Shown piece by piece: positions 27,241 to 35,996 of a stretch of DNA of 64,000 nucleotides (the first letter of the stretch is position 1; each line of letters starts with the position of its first letter). This DNA comes from Myxococcales bacterium. Its GTDB lineage: Bacteria > Myxococcota_A > Polyangia > Palsa-1104 > JAEUJZ01. A program made the position numbers and the translations under genes. The notes beneath the pieces are model-generated. The model had not been told where the DNA came from. It saw nothing but the letters and a program-made list of their open reading frames with translations, and did no database searches. Location: assembly GCA_016794505.1 (NCBI GenBank), contig JAEUJZ010000086.1, forward strand, positions 20,761 through 84,760, written 5' to 3'.

Positions 27241-29232
27241 ATGCGCTTTACCCATAGGCTCTGCATCAGTCTGCTTATCCCCTTGCTGGGCGTTGTCGCG
27301 TGTCCAGCCCCGGCGCCGCAGCCAGACTCGCCCCCGACGACGCAAGCCGTTGCCACGTCGCCTAGCGAGCTCGTGATTTCCATCGTCGGCACCAGCGATC
27401 TGCATGGCTATGTCGAGCCGCGCAAGCTGCAGGTCCGCGGCGCCGATGGTCAGCAGCGCACCGTGCAGCGCGGCGGCTTGGCGCTCTTATCGGGCTATCT
27501 CGACAACCTGCGAGCCCGCCAGCCGGTGCTGCTTCTCGACGGTGGTGACATGTTTCAAGGCACCATCGTGTCCAATATGAGCGAAGGCCACGCGGTCGTT
27601 GCCGCGTACAACGCGCTTGGCTATCACGCCGCCGCCGTCGGCAACCACGAATTCGACTATGGGCCTGCCGGCCCGCGCTCGGTTCCCAAGGCGGGCAGCG
27701 CAGACGATCCGACGGGCGCGTTGAAAGCGCTGGCCAAGGCGGCGCGCTTTCCGTTTCTATCGGCCAACCTGCTCGACAAAGCCACGGGGCAGCCGGTGGC
27801 TTGGCCCAATGTCTATCCCTCGCGCATCGTCGAGCTGGGTGGGCTGCGCGTGGGCATCATCGGCGCACTCACCGAGGACACGCCGCGCACCACCAACAGC
27901 CTGAACCTGCGCGACGTGATCATCGCCCCCATCGTTCCTGCCGTGCGGCGCGAGGCCGAGCAGCTTCGCCAAAAGGGCGTTGCCGCCGTCATCCTGACGA
28001 TTCACGAAGGCGCCAACTGCTCGGCATTTGACAACCCGCGCGATGCCAGCAGCTGCCGCAACAACGACGAGCGCATCTTCCGCATCGCCGATCAGCTGCA
28101 GGGCGTCGTCGATGCCATCGTCGGTGGGCACTCGCATGCCGGCGTCGCGCACTATGCCGGCGAGGTCCCCATCGTGCAGGCGTTTTCGTACGGCGTCGCG
28201 TTTGGGCGCATCGATCTTTCGTTTCAGCGCAGCGCCGATGGCAGCGTTCAGCTGAACCGAACCAAGACGCAGGTCCACCCGCCGATCGAGGTCTGCGAAG
28301 TCGCGCTGCCGAGCAGCCTGCCCAAGAGCCTGCCGGACGCGCCGACGGCATCGCTGTCCGAGTCAGCAGCCAGCGGCAAGCCTGATGCACAAGCGGCTTC
28401 GGCGGCACGACGCGCTCCGCAGGCCCGCTGCGATGTCCGCGTGCTTGAAGGCAGCGAGCTGCGCCCGGCCGAATACGAAGGCCGCCCCGTTGTTCCCAAC
28501 CAAGCCGTGACTGCAGCGCTCACCCCCTTTGTCGAGCGCGCCATGGTTCGCGCCAACATGCCGGTGGGCGTGACGCTGTCGCAGCGCGTGCGGCGCAACT
28601 TTCGCAACGAGTCCGTCTTGGGTCAGCTGCTGGCCGATCTGATGCGCAGCGGTGCGTCGCGTGTCGTCGGACAGCCGGTCGATCTGGCGGTGCAAAACGG
28701 CGGCGGTCTGCGCAACGATCTGCCCGCCGGATCCCTGGTCTATACCCACGTGTTCGAGGTCATGCCCTTTGACAACCGCTTGGCTGTGGTGCGCATGACC
28801 GGCGCGCAGCTTATCGAGCTGTTTCGCCGCAACGTAGCCGGCAGCCATGGCGTGCTGGTCCCGTCGGGAATGCGCGTCAGTGCCCGCTGTAACGGCGGCA
28901 ATCTAGAGGTCGTGGTGCAGCGCGAAAACGGCGAAGCCATCGTGCCCGATCGAGCGTATGCCGTCGCGCTGTCGGACTTTCTGGCGAGCGGCGGCGACAA
29001 CTTCGGCGGCCTGGTGCCCAAGCAAGAAGAGCAGGCGACGTCGCCCAACATCACCATGTATGACGATGTCGTGCTGCGCGACCTGGTCCTGGAAGAGCTG
29101 CAGCGCTATCGCGGACCGCTCTTGAGCGGTGAGATGGGCCCGCCCCGCCTGCAGCTTCCAACGGCCCGCCCGGTGCGCTGCGCTCTGCCTGCACCCGACG
29201 CTGCCGCAGGCGCTGCAGCGGGCGCCCACTAA
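27241..29232 (+). CDS. 5'-nucleotidase/UDP-sugar-hydrolase-type metallophosphatase lipoprotein
   Basis: This 663-residue protein has a lipobox (LLGVVAC, Cys21), so it is anchored to a membrane. The N-terminal metallophosphatase has SDLHGYVE, DGGDMFQG, GNHEFDYG, ILTIHEGANC and GGHSHAGV. The C-terminal substrate-binding domain has QNGGGLRND and the FDNRL segment that stacks on the base. Enzymes of this type hydrolyse nucleotides or UDP-sugars outside the cytoplasm to recover nucleosides. An inserted Ala/Ser-rich loop of about 50 residues between the domains is extra. The start at 27241 is just before the signal peptide. Confidence 0.92.
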   Translation: MRFTHRLCISLLIPLLGVVACPAPAPQPDSPPTTQAVATSPSELVISIVGTSDLHGYVEPRKLQVRGADGQQRTVQRGGLALLSGYLDNLRARQPVLLLDGGDMFQGTIVSNMSEGHAVVAAYNALGYHAAAVGNHEFDYGPAGPRSVPKAGSADDPTGALKALAKAARFPFLSANLLDKATGQPVAWPNVYPSRIVELGGLRVGIIGALTEDTPRTTNSLNLRDVIIAPIVPAVRREAEQLRQKGVAAVILTIHEGANCSAFDNPRDASSCRNNDERIFRIADQLQGVVDAIVGGHSHAGVAHYAGEVPIVQAFSYGVAFGRIDLSFQRSADGSVQLNRTKTQVHPPIEVCEVALPSSLPKSLPDAPTASLSESAASGKPDAQAASAARRAPQARCDVRVLEGSELRPAEYEGRPVVPNQAVTAALTPFVERAMVRANMPVGVTLSQRVRRNFRNESVLGQLLADLMRSGASRVVGQPVDLAVQNGGGLRNDLPAGSLVYTHVFEVMPFDNRLAVVRMTGAQLIELFRRNVAGSHGVLVPSGMRVSARCNGGNLEVVVQRENGEAIVPDRAYAVALSDFLASGGDNFGGLVPKQEEQATSPNITMYDDVVLRDLVLEELQRYRGPLLSGEMGPPRLQLPTARPVRCALPAPDAAAGAAAGAH

Positions 29233-29271
29233 GAACACCGCGGCGCGTTTTTGTCCGCCTGCCGCACGGGA

Positions 29272-30807
29272 TCAGAAGCTGCGCAGCAGGGCTTTGAATT
29301 CGGGGCGGCGCTGCTTTTCGTCGCGCACTGCGGCAAACGGCAGGCCGGGATCGGCCAAGACGCGCGTCTTTTGCGGACCATGGGTCATCGCTCCAAAGAC
29401 CAGGTCGCCGCGCACGCCATGGCAGGTCATGCACACGGCGCGCAGCGGGGCCAGAACCGTCGGCTGCGGGCTGCAGGATCCGCCCATGGGAAACGGCGCA
29501 TCGGCGCGCAGCAGACGCAGCCCCGCCGAAGCAGGCTGGGCCTGACGCAGCAGGGCGCGCTGGCCTTCCAAGACGTCAAAGCTCAGCTCTGACAGTCGCT
29601 TGGGCGGACCGACTTGCAGGCCAGGCTCGGCTGCTGCTTCGACGGTACGAAGCTCGACCAGATCGGTACGCGGCCACAGCGCAAGCTGGCCCTCTTTCGT
29701 CACGGCAAGCGGCTGCTGCAGGATCACAAGGCGTGTGCCCGGCGGCATCTTTGGGGCGACCGGCTCACTTGCAAGCTCGCGCCGCAGCCAGGCGGAGCCA
29801 CCTGCTTCTTGGGGGACGCGGATGAAGCGACGAAACACCGCACGGAACCCCGCCACCATGGAATGCCGGGTGTACTCGAAGATCGGGCCAGCCATCCGCT
29901 CGGGCATGCTGCGCGAGCGCGTGACGATCTCGACCCAGTCTGGGCCAGGAAAGCCAGGCAGAAGCAGCGGATAGTTGGAAGCGAGCAGCGGCAGGTTGCT
30001 ATCGAGGCCATGGATCTGCGCCGCGGGCAGCGCCACGTCGCGCAGGAGCCGCCCGACGGCGTCGCGCAGGAACAGCAGGCGATCGGCAGTGTCCTTTCCC
30101 GGCCCAGCAGGCGCAGTCGCCGCGGAATCGGCCTGACGATTGCGCAGGATCTGGCGCGCGGCTTCATCCAGCGCATCGAAGCGTTCCCACAGATCACTCT
30201 GAAACAGCAGGGCAGAAAAGGGGCGCTGCGCCATTTCCGCGGCGCGATCGGACGCAGCCTGCATGAGCGCAAGCAGGCGAGCGGCGCGCTCGGGTTCGGC
30301 CAGATGAAGGACATCGCGCGACGCCAGCAGCGAAGGCGTATCACCCAGCGGAGACCGCTCTTGCACCGACGGTGGCCATGGATCGAGCGGCACCGTACGC
30401 GAAGCGCAGCCGGTCGACGTCGAGTGCGCCGCTGCGTCCGCACTTGCGGTCTGGCAGCTTGTGCGCGAGACCAGCCCAGGATGCCGATACAGCGCCTGAT
30501 GTACCCGATTCCACGGATGATCGACGGCCTCATCGTACAGGGGCAGCGGCGTGCTGCCGTCGAGCTCTAGCGACAGCGCGGGCAGCGCTGCAGGCTGCAT
30601 CACCGTGCCCGAGCGGGCCAGCAAGACCTGCTGCAGCAGCGCGGCGCCCTCTTCATGGCTCGTCGGATGGCTTGTGCGGCCGCGGCACGCACTGCCGAGC
30701 AGCGTCAAGAAAAGCAGCCCGCCGCAAAGCGCGGTCGAGCCAACGCGACCGACTCGCGGGGTTGTGAAAATGGCTGTTCGATGCGGCGGACAATCGCGAT
30801 ACAACAT
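29272..30807 (-). CDS. lipoprotein with one c-type heme motif (CxxCH)
   Basis: This 511-residue protein has a lipobox (LLFLTLLGSAC, about residue 43) and a long, mostly helical mature part I do not recognise. Near the C-terminus a CMTCH motif would attach one c-type heme. After it the sequence runs only about 40 residues to the stop, so a Met or His sixth ligand is not obvious. The start at 30807 has a strong AGGAGA; beyond it the frame is open for another 600 residues, but that is the shadow of the divergent hydrolase. The start is only 21 bases from the divergent gene. Function unknown; perhaps an electron-transfer or heme-binding surface protein. Confidence 0.75.
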   Translation of the reverse strand: MLYRDCPPHRTAIFTTPRVGRVGSTALCGGLLFLTLLGSACRGRTSHPTSHEEGAALLQQVLLARSGTVMQPAALPALSLELDGSTPLPLYDEAVDHPWNRVHQALYRHPGLVSRTSCQTASADAAAHSTSTGCASRTVPLDPWPPSVQERSPLGDTPSLLASRDVLHLAEPERAARLLALMQAASDRAAEMAQRPFSALLFQSDLWERFDALDEAARQILRNRQADSAATAPAGPGKDTADRLLFLRDAVGRLLRDVALPAAQIHGLDSNLPLLASNYPLLLPGFPGPDWVEIVTRSRSMPERMAGPIFEYTRHSMVAGFRAVFRRFIRVPQEAGGSAWLRRELASEPVAPKMPPGTRLVILQQPLAVTKEGQLALWPRTDLVELRTVEAAAEPGLQVGPPKRLSELSFDVLEGQRALLRQAQPASAGLRLLRADAPFPMGGSCSPQPTVLAPLRAVCMTCHGVRGDLVFGAMTHGPQKTRVLADPGLPFAAVRDEKQRRPEFKALLRSF

Positions 30808-30828
30808 GCCTTCTCCTAGGAGGACATC
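30808..30828. promoter_or_regulatory. 21-bp divergent spacer with two overlapping ribosome-binding sites
   Basis: The spacer contains the 10-bp palindrome CTCCTAGGAG (30813-30822). Its right half gives AGGAGG five bases before the rightward ATG; its left half, read leftward, gives AGGAG(A) before the leftward ATG. There is no room for promoters, so both must lie inside the opposite gene. Confidence 0.75.
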
Positions 30829-32994
30829 ATGACCCGGTTTGGACGCTCGTTTTGCGGCTTTGTGTTCCTTGCTTCTGCCGCGCCCGCTGCTGCGCTGGCC
30901 CAGGTCGCACCTGATGCCAACAGCGTCGGCCCGCAGACCATCACTAGCAGCGAATACAAGCTGCCGGCAACCATCGACGCCGACATCTTGCCGGGTCGCA
31001 CCACCGAGCTCTGGGCCCGCGTCTATCGTCCGCGGACGCTGGGCGCAGGGACCTATCCGCTGATTGTCATCCTGCACGGCAACCACGCGACCTGTGGCCG
31101 CGGCGCAAACCCGCGCATCGATGACCGCGTCGATTACACGACCAGCGGCACCTGCCCGACGGGCTATGTCGTCGCGCCGAACCACGCGGGCTATTCCTAT
31201 GTGGCGGACAAGCTGGCGTCGTGGGGCTATATCGTCGTGTCGATCAATGCCAACCGCGGCATCAATGCAGCGGCCGGCGTATCGGGGGACTCGGGGCTGA
31301 ACTTGGCGCGCGGGCGCTTGATTCTCAAGCACCTGCAGAAGCTCAGCGAGTGGCACAAAAACGGCGGCACGCCGAGCTCGATCGGCGTCGATCTCAAGGG
31401 GCGCATCGACTTCAGCCAGGTCGGCCTGATCGGCCACTCGCGCGGGGGTGAAGGCATCCGCGCCGCGTACAACCAGTACCGCGACACCGCAAGCCCATGG
31501 CCGGCCAAGATCCTGGCGCCGATCAGCTTTCGTGCTCTGTTCGAGATCGGCCCGGTCGATGGGCAGACCAGCCGCGTGCTGAATGCCGACGGCGTGACGT
31601 GGAGCGTGCTGTTGCCGATGTGCGACGGCGATGTGTCGAACCTGCAAGGCATCAAGCCCTTTGACCGCATGATGCGCAGCAGCAGCGAGATGCCGGCGCG
31701 ACAGAAATCGGCGCTGGCGGTGTGGGGCGCAAATCACAACTTTTACAACACCGAGTGGCAGCGCAGCGATTCGTCGGGCTGCCAGGGCCACACGGCGCTG
31801 TTCCCCAGCACCATGGGATCCCCGCAGCAGCGCGATACCGCGGCGCACACGGTGCTTGCGCTGATGCGCGGCAACGTCGGTACAGCGGCGGACAGCGGAT
31901 ACAACAAGCTGTTTGTCTCGCGCTATGCGCTGCCGAGCAAGCTCGCTGCGATCACGCCGGTCGAGCGCAGCTTCCAAGACTCGGCCAATCCGGCGATCGG
32001 CATCGTACTCGATGACTTCGATAAGCCCACTGGCACTAGCACGGCCGGCGCGGCCAACGATGCAAGCGGCGTCATGGTCAGCCATGGCGTGGTCGGCAGC
32101 CGCCATGAGTCGGGTCAGCGCGGCGCGGCGATTAGCTGGACCAGCGCATCGACGAGCACCTACTTCCAGTCGAACTTCACCGCGGCGGGCAGCGGGCGCG
32201 ATGTCTCGCCGTATGCCTACTTGAACCTGCGCGTCGCGCGTCAGTCGAGCGCCAGCAATCCGGCGACCCCGAACCCCACGAACTTCAAGGTCCAGCTGGT
32301 CGACAGCACAGGTGCCACCTCGACCGCTGTGCCTATCGCCAACTACATGCGCTTGACCGGTCCGGTCGGAGGGCCCGTTGGCCTGCACATCCTTTTGCAG
32401 AGCGCGCAGATTCCCCTTTCCAGCTTCGGCACGTTTGCGCGGACCCGCGTGCGCGGCGTGCGCCTGGTCTTTGACGACACCAAGCAGGGAGCGATCTTTG
32501 TGGCCAACCTCCGCTTCTCGAATTCGCAGGTGCCGATGGCGCCGCTTGTGGCCAGCGTCATGACGACGGATGGCGACGACGAAGGCAGCTCGCAGGCAGC
32601 CAGCGATCAAGCGTATGAAGCCAGCAGCGCGGCGCGCAGCACGGGGACCGAGAGCGCGGTGGTGGCTCTGCCCAGCGATGCGCGCTTTGCTGCGGTGCGT
32701 CGTGTGCGTCGCGGGGCCAGCCCTGGTCGCGGCGAGATCACCGACTTCGAGATCGAGCTAGCCAGTCGCGATGGCTTCCCCGTGCGCAACGAGCTTCCCA
32801 TTCTGCGCGTCGGTGGACGCGAGCTTTCGATCAGTCGCTATCCCGAAAACGGCGACACGCAGAGCCTGCTGTTTCTGGTCGACAGCGAGACGTTCCGTGC
32901 GCTGCCCGATGGCGCCGAGCTTCAGCTGGGCTATGGCGAGGCCGCGACCCCATCGTCCGTCGGTCGCTTGAACAAGAGCCTGCTGCGTGACTAA
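30829..32994 (+). CDS. large secreted alpha/beta hydrolase
   Basis: This 721-residue protein has a signal peptide cut after ALAQ (about 24). The N-terminal part has a lipase-like fold: LIVILHGNHATCG (oxyanion region), IGHSRGGEG (nucleophile elbow, about 203) and WGANHNF with a His that may complete the triad. The C-terminal half (about 390-580) has a beta-rich module, then an Arg/Ser-rich tail. Esterases, PHB depolymerases and chlorophyllase-like enzymes share this core; the substrate is unknown. The start follows AGGAGG exactly. ttcA begins 3 bases after the stop, so its translation may be coupled. Confidence 0.85.
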   Translation: MTRFGRSFCGFVFLASAAPAAALAQVAPDANSVGPQTITSSEYKLPATIDADILPGRTTELWARVYRPRTLGAGTYPLIVILHGNHATCGRGANPRIDDRVDYTTSGTCPTGYVVAPNHAGYSYVADKLASWGYIVVSINANRGINAAAGVSGDSGLNLARGRLILKHLQKLSEWHKNGGTPSSIGVDLKGRIDFSQVGLIGHSRGGEGIRAAYNQYRDTASPWPAKILAPISFRALFEIGPVDGQTSRVLNADGVTWSVLLPMCDGDVSNLQGIKPFDRMMRSSSEMPARQKSALAVWGANHNFYNTEWQRSDSSGCQGHTALFPSTMGSPQQRDTAAHTVLALMRGNVGTAADSGYNKLFVSRYALPSKLAAITPVERSFQDSANPAIGIVLDDFDKPTGTSTAGAANDASGVMVSHGVVGSRHESGQRGAAISWTSASTSTYFQSNFTAAGSGRDVSPYAYLNLRVARQSSASNPATPNPTNFKVQLVDSTGATSTAVPIANYMRLTGPVGGPVGLHILLQSAQIPLSSFGTFARTRVRGVRLVFDDTKQGAIFVANLRFSNSQVPMAPLVASVMTTDGDDEGSSQAASDQAYEASSAARSTGTESAVVALPSDARFAAVRRVRRGASPGRGEITDFEIELASRDGFPVRNELPILRVGGRELSISRYPENGDTQSLLFLVDSETFRALPDGAELQLGYGEAATPSSVGRLNKSLLRD

Positions 32995-32997
32995 GCA

Positions 32998-33861
32998 ATG
33001 AGCCCGCGCCTGCTCGATGACACCGTCGGTCGCAAGCTGCTGCGCACCATGCTGCGCAGCGTCGAGCGCTATCGCCTGATCGAGGCCGGAGACCATATCT
33101 TGGTCGCGGTCTCGGGCGGCAAAGACAGCTATACGATGCTCGATCTGCTGCTTTCTGCGCAGGCGCGGGCGCCGATTCGCTTTGATCTGGTCGCGGTCCA
33201 CCTGGATCAAGGACAGCCTGGCTACGACGGGACGCCGCTTGCCAGCTGGCTGGCCGCGCGGGGAGCGCGCTTTGAGATCCTGCACGAGGACACGTACTCG
33301 ATCGTCAAAGAGCTGACGGCCGACGGGGGCACGTACTGCGCGCCGTGCTCGCGCCTGCGTCGCGGCATCTTGTACAGCGCGGCGCAGCGCCTGGGCTGCA
33401 ACAAGATCGCGCTGGGCCATCACCGCGACGACACGCTGCAGACGCTGCTTTTGAACATGCTGTACGCCGGCAAGCTGCAGGCCATGCCCGCGCGCTATCG
33501 CACCGACGACGGGCGCTTTGAAGTCATCCGCCCGCTGATCGAGTGCGCCGAGTCGGACATCGCCGAGCACGCCAGCCAGGTCGGCTATCCCATCCTGCCG
33601 TGCAACCTGTGCGGCTCGCAGGATGGCCTGAAGCGCAAAGAAGTGGCGGCCCTGCTCGATCGCTTGGAGGCGCAGATTCCCGACGTGCGCTCGTCGCTGC
33701 TGAACGCGCTGCGCAACGTGCGACCCAGTCACCTGCTGGATCTGGAAGTCGGCCAAGCCTGGGCCGAGCGAGCGCCCGAGCTTCGCCCCCGTCCGAGCCC
33801 GCGTCGGCAAGAGGGCAGCCTGCACTTGCCGGTGCTGTCAAGCGATGCCGCCGACTTCTAG
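32998..33861 (+). CDS. ttcA: tRNA 2-thiocytidine biosynthesis protein TtcA-type
   Basis: This is a 287-residue PP-loop ATPase. The PP-loop SGGKDS is at 39-44, the cysteine pair CAPC at 114-117 and a later CNLCGSQ, matching the Fe-S-binding cysteines of TtcA, which inserts sulfur at cytidine 32 of certain tRNAs. The C-terminus ends in a Pro/Arg-rich stretch. It sits 3 bases after the hydrolase gene without functional relation; probably it is read from the same transcript. Confidence 0.93.
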   Translation: MSPRLLDDTVGRKLLRTMLRSVERYRLIEAGDHILVAVSGGKDSYTMLDLLLSAQARAPIRFDLVAVHLDQGQPGYDGTPLASWLAARGARFEILHEDTYSIVKELTADGGTYCAPCSRLRRGILYSAAQRLGCNKIALGHHRDDTLQTLLLNMLYAGKLQAMPARYRTDDGRFEVIRPLIECAESDIAEHASQVGYPILPCNLCGSQDGLKRKEVAALLDRLEAQIPDVRSSLLNALRNVRPSHLLDLEVGQAWAERAPELRPRPSPRRQEGSLHLPVLSSDAADF

Positions 33862-33950
33862 GCCTGGGCTGCCATGCCTGCGCCTCGGCGAAGCACGGAT
33901 GAGCGTCGCGCGTTATGGAACTACCGAAACCACTAGGCGGGATGCATCGG

Positions 33951-35996
33951 ATGTCTACTGAGACAGAACATCGCGAGGCCTGGCTCGACGCAAATCATCG
34001 ACACCTGTTGGCTGCGATCGAGCGCGTGGGCACGCTGCTAGAGCAGCACCTGGGTCGGACGCAGCGGCGTGTGCCGCCACCGGGACGAGCGCTGGGATCC
34101 CAGGGCGCTGGTGAACCTGGTGGCCACGACGCTGCGCCGCTGGATCCGAGCCTGCCGCCGCCCGCGCTCGCGGTGCTCGGCAGCGCGTTTTCGCTGACGC
34201 CGTTTGAGCGGGATCTTTTGGTGCTGTGCGCCGGGGTTGAGCTGGATGCCGATCTGCACGCGTGCTGCGCTGCGGCGCAGGGGAACGCGGGGCGAGCTGC
34301 TCCGACGTTTGGCTTGGCGTTGGCGGCGCTGCCCGATGGGCACTGGAGCGCGCTGGCCCCACAGGGCGCGCTGCGTCGCGGCTGCTTGATCGCGGTGCAG
34401 CCCGGCGAGAACCTGACGACAAGCCCGCTGCGCATCGAAGAGCGCGTGCTGCACTTCTTGACGGGCCTTTCTGGTGAGGCGGCGCGGGATGCGCGGCTGT
34501 GCAGTCTCTTTTCGCCGCACGGCGCGTCGGCCAGGCTGGCCCCGTCGCAGGCCGCACTCTCGCGGCGCATCGCGCGGCATGTCGCCGAGGGGAAACAGCG
34601 GGACCTGCAGGTGGCGATCTCAGGTGCCGAGGCCACGGATCGCAGCGCGGTGGCGGCGGCGGTCTGCGCCGAGCTGGGGCTAGAGCTCTTGACGCTGCGG
34701 GCCGGCGATGTGCCGACTTCCGCGGCAGAGCGCGACCTGCTTGCGCGGCAGTGGCAACGCGAGGTGCTGCTTGAGCGCTGTGCGCTGATCCTTGCGATTG
34801 ATGAAAGCGAGGACCCAAGCGGCGAAGCGCTGCGCGCTGTGCTGGCTTTCTGTGAGCGCCTGCCGGGTGTGGTTCTGCTCAGCAGTCGTGATCCGCTGCG
34901 CGGTCCGCAGTCTGCGCGGCTGCGCTTTGAACTCAACCGCCTGAATCGCGAGGAACAGAGCGCGCTGTGGCAGGTGCCGCTCGAATCGGGGCGGACGGCG
35001 CTGCGCAGCCCCGAACACCTTGAATCGGTGCTGGCGCATTTTCGTCTGGGCACGTCCGCGATCGCGACCGCGGCCGAGCACGCAGCAGCGCAGGCGCTGA
35101 GCGATCGACCCGAGGATGCAGCGCAAGGCGATGTCGCCGATATCGGGCCGCATCTATGGGATGCCTGCCGGCTTCTCGCGCGTCCGCAGCTTGACGCGCT
35201 GGCTCAGCGCATCGATAGCGAAGCTGGCTTTGCCGACTTGGTGCTGCCCGAATCGCAGCAGCAGATCCTGCGCGCGATCGTGGCCCAGCTCCGTCATCAG
35301 TTCATCGTCCATCATCGCTGGGGGTTCGCGCGCAGCAGTCGTGGGCGCGGCATCAGCGCGCTGTTCGTCGGGCCCAGCGGCACCGGCAAGACGCTCGCCG
35401 CCGAGGTGCTGGCCAACGAGCTGCGCTTGGACCTGTATCGTGTCGACCTGTCGCAGGTGGTCAGCAAGTACATCGGCGAGACCGAGAAGAACCTGCGCCG
35501 CGTCTTTGATGCTGCAGAGCAGGGCGGTGCCGTGCTGCTGTTCGACGAGGCGGATGCGCTGTTCGGCAAGCGCAGCGAGGTCAAGGACAGCCACGATCGC
35601 TACGCCAACATCGAAGTGAGCTACCTCTTGCAGCGCATGGAGGCCTATCAGGGCGTCTCGATCCTGACCACCAACCTGCGCGCCGCGCTCGACACCGCGT
35701 TTCTTCGCCGCATCCGCTTTGTCGTCAACTTCCCCTTTCCCAGCGCCAGCCAGCGAGCCGAGATCTGGCGTCGCGCCATTCCACCGACGGCGCCAAGCGA
35801 GGGGCTCGATTTCGAAAAGCTTTCCCGGCTCAGTGTCTCGGGGGGTCACATCGCCAACATTGCGTTGGGAGCGGCCTTTGCGGCCGCAGCAGCCGGCGAG
35901 CCGCTGCGCATGAGTCACTTTCAGCAGGCCGCGCGTCTTGAGTGCGCCAAGATCGAAAACGTCACGGGCGAGCACGAGATCGGCGGCTGGGTATGA
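33951..35996 (+). CDS. AAA+ ATPase of the contractile-injection-system (Afp15/eCIS) type
   Basis: This 681-residue protein has a helical N-terminal domain (1-200), a degenerate first AAA module (about 215-340) without a Walker A lysine, and an intact second one (about 430-640). The second carries Walker A GPSGTGKT (474-480), Walker B LLFDEADALFG (529-539) and the conserved SHDRYANIEVSYLLQRME. This two-module pattern matches the ATPase gene of extracellular contractile injection systems, thought to help assembly. No tail, sheath or baseplate genes are in the window. The start at 33951 is preceded by GGCGGG; ATGs at 33915 and 33942 are alternatives. It overlaps the next gene by 4 bases (ATGA). 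Confidence 0.85.
   Translation: MSTETEHREAWLDANHRHLLAAIERVGTLLEQHLGRTQRRVPPPGRALGSQGAGEPGGHDAAPLDPSLPPPALAVLGSAFSLTPFERDLLVLCAGVELDADLHACCAAAQGNAGRAAPTFGLALAALPDGHWSALAPQGALRRGCLIAVQPGENLTTSPLRIEERVLHFLTGLSGEAARDARLCSLFSPHGASARLAPSQAALSRRIARHVAEGKQRDLQVAISGAEATDRSAVAAAVCAELGLELLTLRAGDVPTSAAERDLLARQWQREVLLERCALILAIDESEDPSGEALRAVLAFCERLPGVVLLSSRDPLRGPQSARLRFELNRLNREEQSALWQVPLESGRTALRSPEHLESVLAHFRLGTSAIATAAEHAAAQALSDRPEDAAQGDVADIGPHLWDACRLLARPQLDALAQRIDSEAGFADLVLPESQQQILRAIVAQLRHQFIVHHRWGFARSSRGRGISALFVGPSGTGKTLAAEVLANELRLDLYRVDLSQVVSKYIGETEKNLRRVFDAAEQGGAVLLFDEADALFGKRSEVKDSHDRYANIEVSYLLQRMEAYQGVSILTTNLRAALDTAFLRRIRFVVNFPFPSASQRAEIWRRAIPPTAPSEGLDFEKLSRLSVSGGHIANIALGAAFAAAAAGEPLRMSHFQQAARLECAKIENVTGEHEIGGWV

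Noticed and set aside
29272..32610. A leftward open frame of 1,112 residues
   Set aside because: The part beyond 30807 is antisense to the hydrolase gene and has shadow-like composition; a strong ribosome-binding site marks the start at 30807.
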